Translations under genes and position numbers: made by a program | Shown here: in pieces, positions 1 through 9,737 of the stretch | Numbering within the stretch: the stretch's first letter is position 1 | How the letters are laid out: every line of letters begins with the position of its first letter | The notes under the pieces: model-generated | Database searches by the model: none | Seen by the model: only the letters and a program-made list of their open reading frames with translations | What the model was told of the DNA's origin: nothing | Assembly (NCBI GenBank): GCA_003427395.1 | Contig: BFEA01000005.1 | Location: 458,533 to 482,923 of the forward strand | Length of the DNA: 24,391 nucleotides | Source of the DNA: Chara braunii | Lineage: Eukaryota > Streptophyta > Charophyceae > Charales > Characeae | Direction: 5' to 3'

Positions 1-87
<87 letters not shown>
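1..87. repeat. (CT)n microsatellite at left edge
   Basis: Uninterrupted CT dinucleotide tract from the first base to 87, then unique sequence. The same dinucleotide closes the window, so the true tract lengths are unknown. Confidence 0.97.
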
Positions 88-90
<3 letters not shown>

Positions 91-789
91 GGAATCATTT
101 GTCTCCATGCACACCATTCAAACTACACACAGGGATGCAAGTGAAGAGTGGCCGTGAGAGAACTTGGGACTTCGTTCAGTCCTGAAACTGGGCTTACATG
201 CGATGTTTGAACCGAGTGGGAAATTGGGAATGTCATTTGCTTGAGAAATTGCACAAATTGAGCTTTCATTGTTTCTCTCAATGTCAGCAATGGGGGTTGG
301 CTTCGGAGTGGGCAGTCAGTCAATGTCTGGTTATTCATCGCTTTTTTTTCCCCTTCTTTTTTTCCTTAAACGATCACTACCTTTCCCTCATATCGGCTGC
401 GGAATGGGTCACCGCACATTTCAGAGGCCGAAATGAAACGACGGCCGCTGATGAGATTTGTCCACGGCAGCCGCCGTTTGGCCCCACCCCCGAAATATGC
501 GGTATAGGCTATATTCCCACTTTTCCCAACACTGGGAAGGTAGTGGTGGTTTAAGGAGGTAGGTTGCCCGTGACATCATTATATTTGTCTGATTCCATCA
601 GGATTCGAACTCATGATGTATTTTCTAAACACAAAGATGTGTTTACCAGTCACCCATGTGTGCCAGCCCAGGTGTTTATTCATCCATCGCCTATATCGAC
701 CGGAGCTCTCTCTTTCTCTTCTTCTCCTATCAAGTCCCCGGGTCTTTCTCTTTATCTGGGATTTTTTTTTTTTTTTTGGGAAAATGATC
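88..789. other. Gene-free stretch with homopolymer tracts
   Basis: No coding region is supported here; the open frames are short and contain low-complexity F/S/P runs encoded by pyrimidine tracts. T-runs occur near 342-363 and 763-777. On the minus strand around 595-670 a GTTCGAATCC string resembles a pol III B-box and TGGCACACATGG resembles an A-box, but no tRNA fold closes. A SINE remnant is possible and not shown. Confidence 0.5.
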
Positions 790-1618
790 TGTGCGAGGCA
801 TAAGGCCTTGATAAGACCTGTTGGGCCACTATTTACAACAGCGTCTACCGCCTTAAGTGAAGGCAGGCTCGAAAGACCCCAAGAGGCCTATTTTGGACTA
901 CTTCACAACTGGGGGAAAATTCAGGCAATTGCGCAGCGCCAGTTGGTTGGAAGCGCCCAGGCCCTGGCCTTCTTTATCAAATGCATCTGAGTCAGGCCCT
1001 CGGCAAGATTCGCAGCATGGACCCAACTCAGGCTGCGGGCAGTTGGGCACTAGTAACCACCACAGGCCCTGGGCCTGTTTCCTTTGGATAGAGGCTCAAC
1101 CTCGTGGGGCCTACCGGAAGCTTCTGGGTCGGGGCCCAGTACCGCAGCACAGCACGCAGCAGCAGGCCACTTCGATATAGGGAAGGGCCTGCCTACGCAT
1201 TGAACATTCGGGCACTGGCTGCTTTGTGCGCAAGCGCTGCTGCGCTATCGCTTGCCAGGCTCACGCACTCACGGGCGACCTGGAAGGAGCAGGCAGCCAT
1301 AGCCGAGCTGCGCTGCTGTATGCTGGATGGGGCACATGGTGGTTCTCGGGTGCATGTGGCATCTGTGAGTTGGGGAACGAGGTTGTGAGTGATACGAGAG
1401 ACATACCTGGTGCTTGAAGCGTACGACATTGGCCGAGATCTGCTCGTACTTCGGGGAGCTGTTGACGTCATCAGCGGCATTGTAGATTAGGCTAGATAGG
1501 ATCTGCCATCTGTGGTCTGGGCGCCGAGCGCCAGATAGGATATCGACATTGGTTCTTCGTTGATGATGATGAGACCATTCCAGCATTGTCAATTATGAGC
1601 TTCTGCTGTGTTCTTATT
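790..1618 (+). repeat. LTR-like dispersed repeat, copy R1
   Basis: Starts TGTGCGAGG and shares many colinear blocks with copy R2. Examples are AAGTGAAGGC, CCAGTTGGTTG, GGGGCCTACCGGAAGCTTCTGGG, CATACCTGGT, TGACGTCA and the GGCGC(C)GAGCGCC hairpin, followed by GACATTGGTT near the end. It is unusually rich in AGGCC/GGGCC motifs. No frame encodes a recognisable protein. The right boundary is approximate. The TG start and the conserved order suggest an LTR or a miniature LTR element; the strand is assigned from R2, which is followed by a primer-site-like sequence. Confidence 0.6.
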
Positions 1619-2159
1619 TGGTGAAACTCGTGATGCAATTCTGCTAATGGTTCGAGGTGACGACTATCTGGTCTCATGTGTATGATGCTGTTTGATTTCT
1701 GAAGTTCGCTATCGCTCATCTTCCTTGCATCTGGGAACTCGTTGAGCCGCAGAAGGACGATCCCAGAAAGATTTTTTTCCCCCCCCCCTCGGCAGTTGTC
1801 CCTTCCGTTATGTTTGGTTTCGGAATCTGGTTGGGCGGTTCGCCGTCTGGTGCTGTTTGAAACTGTCATGATGGAAAGGTGTAAGACAGAAAAAAAACAC
1901 CCAAGGCCTAATTGTGATTACGTTTGTGGGAGAGCGATGACATCCTTTCTTGCAGCAACTATCTTCTTTCCCCGAATAGAATGCGTAATGTGATTAGAGC
2001 TGTGTTTGGGGAGCATTCAGTCAAGATACAGCTATAATGAGTATTAATGACCATACGATGGATACGTTCTATTCAGGGGAAGACGGTACACAAAATTTGA
2101 AGTCTTTTTGCAAGTTTGCACAGAATTTATGGTACATGGTAGGTGTTATCGAGTTTTTT
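1619..2159. other. Non-coding spacer between R1 and R2
   Basis: No supported gene. Contains A and C homopolymers near 1772-1790 and 1891-1897. If R1 and R2 are the two LTRs of a miniature (TRIM-like) element, this 0.54-kb stretch would be its internal region. However, no purine tract precedes R2, which argues against that reading. Confidence 0.4.
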
Positions 2160-3157
2160 TGTGCGAGGATCTGGGTCCCCGGCAGGCCTAAGGGTCCCCT
2201 GCTGCAGATGTGCCCGCCCTAAGTGAAGGCGGGCCTAACAAGTCACGAGAGGCCCTCGACTGTCAATTTCGTATTTGGGGTCCAGGCAGTTGTGACGTGC
2301 CAGTTGGTTGAGGGAAACACGGGCCGAGCAGCAAAGACATTCCACGGCCTTCCAGGCCTTTCCAAAAATGCAGGCCCTGGGCAAGAATTGCAGCCTCATT
2401 CACGTACAGTTGGGAGGCCCAACCGAGCGATGCCCAGCAGCTGCATCGGAGGCACAGCCTCCTGGGGCCTACCGGAAGCTTCTGGGCAGAGGCCCAGGCC
2501 AGCCAGGCCGCCGTGGGGGGCAGACTCTTCCATATAGGAAAGAGCTCGCCGCCTGGGGATTCATTCAGGCACTTGCGAAGTGATGCGGCAGCGCTGCTGG
2601 AACGAATGCTCGCGGGCTGCTGGCGCTAAGGGCAAGGTGCAAGCACGTGCAGTTGTGCAAAGACGCAGGGCGTTGCTGAGGACAGCACCATAGCCCAGCC
2701 TCCATAGCTGGATGGGCTTGGACTACAGTGAGGCGCAGGGGTGGTCTTCAGGTGTACAGGGAGAAGACGTGGGTGTAAGTCAGGCGAGAGAGAGAAGGAT
2801 GATGATGATGATGATGTGAGGGCACATACCTGGTATTGGCGATGGTCTGCATTGGGCGACATCTTCAAGTACTTTGTGGGCTGCTGACGTCAATAGTTGC
2901 ATTGTCAATTAGTAGGCAGACAGTAGCTGTGTAGGAAGTAGGCTGGGCGTCGAGCGCCAAGTAGGGAGAAGGGCCTGGACGCTCATGTTGGTGGTGGCGA
3001 GAGCAAGCTCTCATTGACATTGGTTTTCAGTGTTACGATTCTTCAGTAGTGTTATATTGGTGCAATTTTGCTTTCTGGACACTGTGATACTATCTGGCTT
3101 TCAATGTGGTTGTGCATTCTGGATATTGTCATCTCGCTTCTGCTCGTTTTCATTGCA
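2160..3157 (+). repeat. LTR-like dispersed repeat, copy R2
   Basis: Begins TGTGCGAGG and ends TTGCA, giving the TG...CA ends expected of an LTR (about 998 bp). Three bases later comes a sequence like the complement of initiator tRNA-Met. Blocks shared with R1 are in the same order and orientation, with insertions such as a (GAT)n run near 2799-2815. No coding potential was recognised. I infer a 5' LTR of an otherwise unrecognisable element; a solo or rearranged LTR is equally possible. Confidence 0.55.
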
Positions 3158-3160
3158 ATT

Positions 3161-3180
3161 TGGTATCGGAGCTGGTTCGA
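3161..3180 (+). other. Primer-binding-site-like sequence after R2
   Basis: TGGTATCGGAGC differs at one base from the common plant LTR-retrotransposon primer site TGGTATCAGAGC (complement of the initiator tRNA-Met 3' end). It lies 3 nt after the putative CA end of R2. The match continues weakly through CTGGTTCGA. Confidence 0.55.
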
Positions 3181-3832
3181 ACTGCGCTTCATTGATTCTT
3201 CGCAATAGCTGTTTGGTGCTTCGCATGAGGTGTGGGGTAGTAATAAGGCTTGGGCATTGAATGATAGGCGGCCCAGGGTCGTGTGGGCGCGCCAGGAAGC
3301 TATGTGGTGACATTAGGGGTGTACGCTGGATGATGAGAGCTCGCTGATGTGGCATTTAAGCCAAGGTGGAACTGCATTCTGCCGTTGGTTGTGCAGAGGC
3401 AAAGACCGATCATCATAAATGCACATCAGGTTGCCGGTGAGAAATTTGTGGTTGGGGACAACATTATGAGGTACGTTGCTCTCTTCCTTATCTACCCTCT
3501 TCATCACTTCTTACCGTGAGGAACTGAGTTTTGTCTTGAGAGTCCTCTCATTGTGAAGTGTCGCGAGTGCTCAACCTTGAGAGTCAACATTCTTCCTGGG
3601 CAACAAGCTGGTGGGAGATGGGCGGAGCCTCTGAAGGGACCTGGACGAAGCACTCGGGTCACGGTCACCATGCCAACCCGCTGGGACTGTACTCGCATGC
3701 TTTGCCACAAGTCCTTGGTTCTGCTGCTGCGCAATAGAGGTCATGCAGCGCATGCCAGCCCTTTGAACAGACGCTTACCAGACTGTCTCTAAATATTTCT
3801 GGCGGGTTCCGGTGTTGAACCCTGGCTGTGAC
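3181..3832. other. Gene-free stretch after R2
   Basis: No frame resembles gag or any other protein. If R2 is a 5' LTR, its internal region is lost or unrecognisable. Part of this stretch may be the upstream portion of element A's 5' LTR, because an LTR-end block begins at about 3833. Confidence 0.4.
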
Positions 3833-3925
3833 CATCGTCCTGTCTGCGATGTTAAATAATTCCTGAGGACTGTGGGGGTTGTCCTTAAACTGCCTTTTGA
3901 TCAGCCAGATCAAACCGGATGTAAG
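3833..3925 (+). repeat. LTR-end (U5-like) block related to element C 5' LTR
   Basis: Aligns, in opposite orientation, with about 23440-23545, the sequence just upstream of the element C primer site. Shared strings include CGTCCTGTCTGCGA, GTTAAA/TAATTCCTGAGGA and GGGGG..TCCTTAAA. I estimate about three-quarters identity by eye. It ends in a short perfect inverted repeat, TTTGATC-agcca-GATCAAA (about 3896-3914). Confidence 0.5.
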
Positions 3926-4400
3926 GCTCGTTGCATGCGAGGGTAAACAACGTGCAGGGGCTGGCAGGTTCGACATTGACTTGGGGCACAGGGGTGGGCT
4001 GAATTGCACACCTGCAGACACGCCACTCAACCAGATGCTCAGGGCGTTGACACAAAGTGACCAATCAAGAAGGATACAGGGAGAGGGGGGATTTCGGTAA
4101 CTGCTCACAAAGTTATTAATTAGGAAATATTCCATCCAGCATGCATCTCTGTAGGTGCCACTATTTATTTTTGATTATTTGGTTGTTACGGACTTGACTG
4201 ACAACTAACAGACAACTGCAGATAGTTAGTATTTCTTGCGGCATGCAATCTGTTTCAGAGTAATCTAGAAATATAATTAGTATCCCTTGTAGGACCTGAC
4301 ATTGATTGTTGGTTACCACTTGACTACTTCTCTCTAGGCTGGCCGAAATTAGTTGATTGTTCATACTCGGTTGTGGGTCATGCTGAGGTAGGATTCAGTG
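3926..4400. other. Probable interruption in element A's 5' LTR
   Basis: The last about 25 bp (GGTCATGCTGAGG...ATTCAGTG, 4376-4400) again align with the extreme end of element C's 5' LTR. About 0.45 kb of unrelated sequence therefore appears to split the LTR end. Within it, 4184-4194 reads TGTTACGGACT, identical to the first bases of element B's LTR. No gene is seen. Confidence 0.3.
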
Positions 4401-4417
4401 TGGATTCCAGTTTAGAT
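4401..4417 (+). other. Putative primer binding site of element A
   Basis: TGGATTCCAGTTTAG lies 34 bp before the gag ATG and aligns with the element C primer site (TGGTATTAGAGTCTAGG) with one gap and a few substitutions. Both resemble the initiator tRNA-Met complement. The match to tRNA is weak on its own. Confidence 0.35.
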
Positions 4418-4434
4418 CACACGCATTGTAGCAC

Positions 4435-5419
4435 ATGAGTGATGCAGGCAGTAGTGAGGAGGAGGAAAGATTAGTAGAACCCCTCAGAGTTACTCACAGA
4501 ACTGCACTCAATCGACTGATTACCTTCTTGGAATTAGGCCAAGGAGAGGAATGGAGGTTGTGAAGGGAAGCCAGGGAAAGGAAGACATTAGAGAGGGCTA
4601 GGACAGCGGCAGCAAATGCCAAACGGACACTTGCAACAGCAGGACTAGCGGACGCTAGAGTTCGGATTGAGGCTGGGATGGCTACCTCCTCCATAGTGTC
4701 ACATGCCTTGTCCTAGGCGGAAACGCAGGTTGTCAAGCAGGAAGTGCTGGCCGAACTAGTAGACGACCATAAACGAATTATGGTTGCACTGCAGGCTCCT
4801 CGTCCAATGATGAGGCAGCCTCAGTATGATGTAGCTCCCCCTTCAGTTCCTGGTCCCTCAGTGACGTCATCGCCTGTAGGGCCCTCCTTCTCTCCTATGT
4901 TTGGCACTCCTCTTTCGAGTAGTCAATCAACAGTTAGTGGTCCGGTTCTTATCTCTTCTTCGGTACCATCGAGGACGGTGGCAGCTACAGTGCCATTGTC
5001 AGGACACCCGAATGTTAGCATGCAGCAACCTGTTCCAGTGGCTATGCAGCCACTGCAACAGTCACCTGGGCTAATCCAGCCTATGCAGTGGATGCCCAAG
5101 ATTCCCTTGCCGAGTCCTAAGCCCTTCTCTGGCGACAAGAGGAAGGAAGAGGACCTAGACACCTGGGTGAGGACTATGCCCACTTATGTGAGGCACAAGC
5201 TCACCAGGCCAGAACAGGAAGTTATAGTTGTTGCCTCCTTTTTAGAGGGATCGGTTGGTTAAATGGGTTAGTGCAGCAACAAGGCTATGGTCAGAACTTT
5301 GATGCCTGGGCCCAAGCCCAAACATTGGAAGACTTCGTACAGACTGTGTACAATAGGTGGCATGACCCTCGAGGGGCTCAGAAGGCCACCGACGCGATTA
5401 ACAATCTTTGTGCCAAAAG
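4435..5419 (+). pseudogene. gag: gag (5' part) of element A
   Basis: Gag capsid polyprotein remnant. The ATG at 4435 follows the primer-like site by 18 bp and opens an acidic N-terminus (MSDAGSSEEEERL). Reading requires frame changes near 4560 and 5262, and a TAG stop at about 4711. The middle piece is Pro/Ser/Gln-rich with many PSP-like turns, and then comes a FSGDK..EDLDTWV stretch typical of the start of a gypsy gag capsid domain (FxG...). The last piece (about 5270-5419, third frame) has the aromatic and charged pattern of the rest of that domain, including FDAWAQAQTLEDFVQ and NRWHDP. The reading breaks at the LINE1 target site and resumes at 6921. The protein cannot be made as is. Confidence 0.75.
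5404..5419 (+). repeat. LINE1 target-site duplication, left copy
   Basis: ATCTTTGTGCCAAAAG, matched at 6905-6920 by ATCTTTGTCCCAAAAG (one mismatch in 16). Joining the two flanks restores the gag reading across the junction, which supports a simple insertion. Confidence 0.85.
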
Positions 5420-5989
5420 CCATTGTACTTGGCCATCGCCCTGAACCAATGGCTGAATGTCAGGAGGAGGAAGGAGGACAGGAGCCCATTGAAGGAACTG
5501 TGCGCCAACTGCCAAGAGGGCCAGAGAGAGGACCTCATTCACTGCTTTCTTCTCTATCCCAAGATAAAACCGATTTGGGACAAAATAGCCAAGATCTGGA
5601 ACTCAGTGACTTTCACGCCCTTTACAACAAACCACACTCTCCTACTGCTGGGTTTTACAACCCCGGAAGATTGGACCCAGCAACAAAATAACTTCTTCCG
5701 AATCCACAGAAAAGCAACACTTTGGGTCATTTGGAGAAAAAGGTGCCAAGAAACACTAAGTACGCAACCAATGCACTTAAACGAAGCATGGCTCCTGTTA
5801 CAACAGCAGGTTGAAACCGAGTATTGGGTTATGGCGCAAAGCAAGAAGAGGAATAGAAGCGAACGAACCCACCGCAAAGGAACAGAAACAGAAATTCGAA
5901 GAAAATTACCTAGCAAAGGGTAAAATAGCCCACGTCAAGGGTCGAAGTCTAATCTTTACACTCTAGGAAGGCGCTCCCCGGGCCTTTCA
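5420..5989 (+). pseudogene. LINE ORF2 C-terminus (zf-RVT-like), fragment
   Basis: The frame from 5420 to 5923 encodes NQWLNVRRRK, then CxxC...EDLIHC, matching LINE2 at the same points, followed by an aromatic-rich tail (TLWVIWRKRC) also shared with LINE2. This resembles the reverse-transcriptase-associated zinc-binding region at the C-terminus of plant LINE ORF2 proteins. The last cysteine of the finger (Cys in LINE2) is Tyr here. A one-base shift near 5900 separates the final conserved segment (GKIAHVKGR, aligning with LINE2 GGKVAWLNGH), which ends at TAG 5987-5989. RT and endonuclease domains are absent. Confidence 0.75.
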
Positions 5990-6869
5990 ATTAGACACAG
6001 AGTCCTTCAACAGCATACCAGCCTCCTTCGTTCCCCACACGAACTCCCCCTAGGTTGGAGAAGTCAAAGCATACACCAACTAAACCACAGCTCCCACACA
6101 CCCCCGGACCATACTCGGCTAACACGCATTCAAATCCAAGACCCCTATGACAACCCCCATACAGATAAGTAGTATCAGACCCATTTCATACCCCTACTCA
6201 CTAGCAACTTAGCGCCAAACGTTAAGCTAATCTCCCTGACTAACCGAGCTAGAGGCCAGACTTCTAGCAGGCAACTAATAAAGGTAAGTACGGGCAATAC
6301 CAACCACCCCACGGAACCCAACACCCCGAGGAGTAAGGACTAGACCAAATAGATCAGGCCAACTCAGTAGAGACGCTTCAAATAGAGAATAGCACGGATC
6401 AGCCTTAATTTGAGAAGGTAGACGGAGAGGCAAAGAAGGATAAAGAATAGGGTTCAGGGTTTTAGGAGTAGAAGTCTGAATAGACCCACAGAGACAAATG
6501 GACCCAGTAGCCACATCTAGCTTGCAAACCAGTCAGTAAACAGGGCAGGCTAGCGACTCCAGAACTTAAATCTGATCAGGCAGCCGAATAGTTGAGAGGA
6601 GTAAGCTAGTCGCGCCTCATTTTACAGTCAAGTGCTTCAATCAGAGTTAGCAGAAAACAACTTATCCCCAATACCCAGAAACTAAGTCATGCAGGCTAAC
6701 TTAGGCAGGGGTAAGGGGTGGTACATCCTTCCCTAAAGGAAGTAATCAATGTCATCCACTTGGGCCTCCCAACCATAATGGGGAGGAGCGTGCGTGGTTA
6801 ACTTCGTATCATCCTTGACTTGCCGGGGGAATAGGAACCGGACTGTTGCTCCCCAGAATGGTTGTTATT
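5990..6869 (+). other. 3' untranslated region of LINE1
   Basis: About 0.9 kb with no coding frame of interest, ending in the GACTTGCCGGGGG motif (about 6818-6842) that LINE2 carries directly before its poly(A). LINE2's 3' UTR is only about 0.3 kb, so this copy may hold extra sequence. Confidence 0.6.
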
Positions 6870-6906
6870 AAAAAATATATATACCAATATATATATATAT
6901 ATATAT
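6870..6906. repeat. A-rich / (TA)n tail of LINE1
   Basis: AAAAAATATATATACC followed by an uninterrupted (AT)n run to the right target-site duplication. Probably an expanded and mutated poly(A) tail. Confidence 0.75.
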
Positions 6907-6920
6907 CTTTGTCCCAAAAG
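6905..6920 (+). repeat. LINE1 target-site duplication, right copy
   Basis: ATCTTTGTCCCAAAAG; see the left copy at 5404-5419. The gag reading resumes immediately after it. Confidence 0.85.
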
Positions 6921-7491
6921 GTACAAGTATGCACACGAGGTCACAGGCGTCGTAGAACGTCTGATTATAGTACCTGGTGTGTGTTATGACCCACAGGTAC
7001 TCCTCACATACTATTTGAGATGTCTGCCCTCAAACGTCAAGAATAAGCTGGTGGACGAGGCCTACATTGACCAACATAGCTTCGCTACTTTCAACAAGAA
7101 AGCCTTAGATATAGAGGCTAAGCTGGGATCCGCGCATCAGGGGCAATCAGATGGTAGGAAGAAGAGACTTCCCCAAGACTGGAAAAAGAAAGGTCAACTC
7201 ATGTTCGTCGACCATGATGGTAAGACGACTTAAATTGACGACTTCCCAGACTATTGGGAAGAGACAGAGCAAGATAGGGTCAGTGAGACTTCGGATGGGG
7301 GAGTCGTGGCACCTATCAAACAGAAAGCTAGGGGGACCGGGAAGCATAAGGTAAGCCGGTCCAAGGGTCAGGGCGACCAAGGAACACCCGCATGGGTAAA
7401 ACTTGGTTTAGACTACGAGGTGTGGAGATACAAAGTTGCTAGGGGCACGTGCATGAGCTATGGCAACTATGGCCACACGTCTAGAACGTGA
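6921..7491 (+). pseudogene. gag: gag (3' part) of element A with broken zinc knuckle
   Basis: Continues the capsid domain (KYAHEVTGVVE, LRCLPSNVKNKLVDEA) after LINE1. A stop at 7231-7233 interrupts it, but the same frame goes on through an acidic/basic linker to a nucleocapsid CCHC knuckle at 7450-7491. The knuckle is degenerate: Cys1 is present, the second Cys is Tyr (TAT), His is present, and the fourth position is a TGA stop. Nucleic-acid binding by this domain would be lost. The pol reading begins in another frame from about 7488, consistent with a gag-pol frame change, although decay may also have caused it. Confidence 0.75.
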
Positions 7492-8073
7492 CGAGACAAG
7501 AAAGTCACAACGAAGGTAGCCTCAATGGTGGTGGGCTTATCTTCGAACCCTGGCAGTACTTTTGTGAGTACTTCACAGGGAAACACCTCGGGCCAGTAGG
7601 AGTGCTAGCCGCTCTTACTCGTGTTGAAGTGGTTGCGTTGCCTTCCCCACTTCAGGCGTTGGCCAAGGCTAGTGACCCATTCATCACCCCGCAGACACAT
7701 TCAGACCCACTGATGCTTTGTTCGGGAGATGTGTTTGAGTCCCCAGAAGAGATACAGACTGAGTGGTCAGGGAAGGACCCCAGAGGCTATTGGGCGATGA
7801 GTAGTAAAGGTCCTAGGGGTGAACATTTCGTGATAGAGGTTGATGTAGGTGGCCGCAAAGTGAGTGCCTTCACAGACATAGGCTCTACACGGAACTTCAT
7901 CAGTCGTGCTTGTGTGGATAGGCTGCGCTTAGGGGACCAAGTGCAGCGGCTTAGCAGATCTGTAGCATCTACGCTAGCCAACAAGCACCGTATGGTTGTT
8001 CAGGACTATGTCAAGGACGTAGTCAGCACCTTCTCCTATGGAGGAGAGGAAGTGAGACACAAAATCTCATTCC
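7488..8073 (+). pseudogene. pol: Protease region of element A pol (interrupted)
   Basis: Retroviral-type aspartic protease that would release gag and pol products. The frame opens at 7488; about 100 residues of variable linker precede the core (GEHFVIEVDVGGRKVSAF). The catalytic triplet at 7875-7883 reads Asp-Ile-Gly instead of Asp-Ser/Thr-Gly, followed by STRNFIS as in active relatives. The domain continues to HKISFL at 8073 and is then cut by LINE2; it resumes at about 9738 (SDELSFDMLLGM). Residues after 8074 in this open frame are LINE2 3' end read backwards, not protease. Confidence 0.75.
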
Positions 8074-8383
8074 TTTTTTTTTTCGGTTCCTTTCCCCCGG
8101 CAAGTCATAAAGTACAAAAGTTCACACACCAACGCTTCCTTTCGTCTGGTCGAAGGACCCCTGAACAACATTTATTGCTCCAACCATATGGAGGATTGAC
8201 TGTCAGCTTGCCATCCCTCTAGGAATCCTCTCAGCTATTGCCAGTATTTGCTACCCTTTGCTGCCATATTGAATGCGTGAAAACAAGATTCCTTAAGGAC
8301 GGCCTACTGAGTTCTTCCATTCCTTTGCATGTTGTCGTCCCATGTGAAACATCGGCTGCCGCTCGTGTATCTTGGACGCTCTT
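8074..8383 (-). other. 3' UTR and poly(A) of LINE2
   Basis: About 0.3 kb between the ORF2 stop (8384) and the poly(A). No gene. The terminal about 23 bp match the end of LINE1; the rest does not match obviously. Confidence 0.65.
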
Positions 8384-9735
8384 CTAGACCCAGATTGGAG
8401 TTGGTTCCTCGTGCACCCCGACATTCCGCTGAGAAATAGACTTAACCGAATTATTGCACTCTTTCCATCTTAAAACATGCCCATTCAGCCATGCCACTTT
8501 GCCACCTACCAACCAGAACCGTTTGACTTTGACAAGTGTCACCTGTTCTGTCTCCGGATTGTTTTGCAACCACAGTTTGACCTTCCTCCAATGACACAGG
8601 ATTTCCGCTTCAATCATCTCTTTGGTTGCTGCCCACACTTTCTCCCGTGGATTCTTTGTGCCGTCCAGAGTTTTGTTGCATCTCTCTTTCCATATTGCCT
8701 AGAGCGTGACCTTGTGTACCATACCGAACCAGATCTTGTCCAACTTGTCAAGGTTAGAGGGTAAGTTAGTCCAGAGGAGCAGTTGAACGGGGTGTTCTGG
8801 GAGGGGAGACGAGAATAGACTATCCCATAGGGCTGCTGCTCTTGCCCAATAATCTGTAGCTTCTTTGCAGTTAATAAGGCAGTGTATCAAATCTTCCTGT
8901 TCTTGGTCTGAACAAATTGTGCAAACATCCGCGCTGGTTGGATCGTTCTTTCTTCTTCTAACATGTAACCACTGGTTAACCGGTAGAGCAACGTACGTTA
9001 TGAGCCACTGCATGCTTCGGATTTTTATGGGTCTTATCATTTTATATTTCTTCCATGGAATTTTTGTTTTCAGGTCTGCCTCAGAATCAATTAACTTGCG
9101 CCATCTTTCTTTGATTATTGGGTTTGGGTCCTTTGCTTTTAACAACATTTTATATCATAGCTTAACTATGTAATCAGAAATTGTGATTGGTGGTTTGGTA
9201 GTTATGTTTCTGTTGGAGGGCCAAGCCCATTCTGAGGGGTCAAACTCGAGCTCTTGAATTGCTGTCCTTATTTGAAATATCTGTTTTGGCCAAAGTCCTA
9301 ATGCTCTTATTTTACGGAGCATAAACGCATTCAACACTACTCTTTATGGTTGATATTTTGGATGTACAATTCATCTGGCTTGGTCTTCAGGATCGGGAAG
9401 GATGTGAAGACATCTCTTGGACCTGAACCTGAGATTCGATGGGAAAATTGGTGTAGGCCCTCTCATGGGAGGGGTCCTGGATTAAGATTCCCCACTCACC
9501 CGCTTTCCATGTGAATTCCTCCTTTAGTAGCTCAACCCAGTCCCCAGGGATGCTCTGTATAATCTTTTGCAGGTTTTCATCCCTGTGGTGACAGCCTTCC
9601 AGTGCTTTGATCTCGTTTTCGTCGAACCAGTTCTTCCTTTCCTTGTTCCAGATGTCCCCTACTCGCCAGACCCCATGTGTGATCCACGGTAGCCATTTGT
9701 TGCCTCTGGCGGAGAGTGTCCATGGGTGGTCTCGT
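8384..9735 (-). pseudogene. LINE ORF2 C-terminal region with zf-RVT-like finger
   Basis: Three broken reading blocks. First, about 9735-9395, WLPWITHGVWRVGDIW...WFDENEI, resembles the region between RT and the C-terminal finger in plant LINE proteins. Second, 9337-8699 (with a stop at 9155-9157), ends in NQWLHVRRRK, CTICSDQEQEDLIHC and a further Cys four residues after the His: a complete C-C-H-C set. Third, 8698-8384 follows a TAG (8701-8699) standing where LINE1 has Trp in the same context, and ends GGKVAWLNGHVLRW. The RT catalytic core and the endonuclease are missing. Not functional. Confidence 0.8.
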
Positions 9736-9737
9736 GT

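Larger units (their letters stand above)
5420..6904 (+). mobile_element. LINE1: 5'-truncated non-LTR retrotransposon inserted in element A gag
   Basis: A 1485-bp insertion bounded by a 16-bp duplication. It contains the C-terminal end of a LINE ORF2, a long 3' untranslated region (about 5990-6842) without coding potential, the motif GACTTGCCGGGGGAA.AGGAACCG shared with the 3' end of LINE2, and an A/TA-rich tail (about 6870-6904). Loss of everything upstream of the zinc-finger region is the usual outcome of incomplete target-primed reverse transcription. Confidence 0.85.
8074..9737 (-). mobile_element. LINE2: 5'-truncated non-LTR retrotransposon, antisense inside element A protease
   Basis: Minus-strand LINE fragment of about 1.66 kb. 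Its poly(A) appears as the T-run 8074-8083, directly preceded (on the minus strand) by GACTTGCCGGGGGAAAGGAACCG, the motif also found at the LINE1 3' end. The protease reading of element A stops at 8073 and resumes at 9738, which dates the insertion after A. No clean target-site duplication is visible; TCTC flanks both sides, but this is too short to count. Confidence 0.85.

Noticed and set aside
595-670. tRNA gene or SINE on the minus strand (A-box and B-box-like strings, GTTCGAATCC)
   Set aside because: No acceptor stem pairs, the T-stem does not close, and the AAACACA/TGTGTTT hairpin leaves a 4-nt loop instead of 7. Retained only as a weak remark.
1619-2159. Host exon between R1 and R2
   Set aside because: No frame with conserved-looking protein and no convincing splice sites.
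3665-4135. 156-codon open frame on the minus strand
   Set aside because: No recognisable domain; overlaps the LTR-end block that aligns with element C in non-coding sequence.
8477-8764. Plus-strand frame with FxxCxxI patterns
   Set aside because: Antisense to the LINE2 ORF2 C-terminus.
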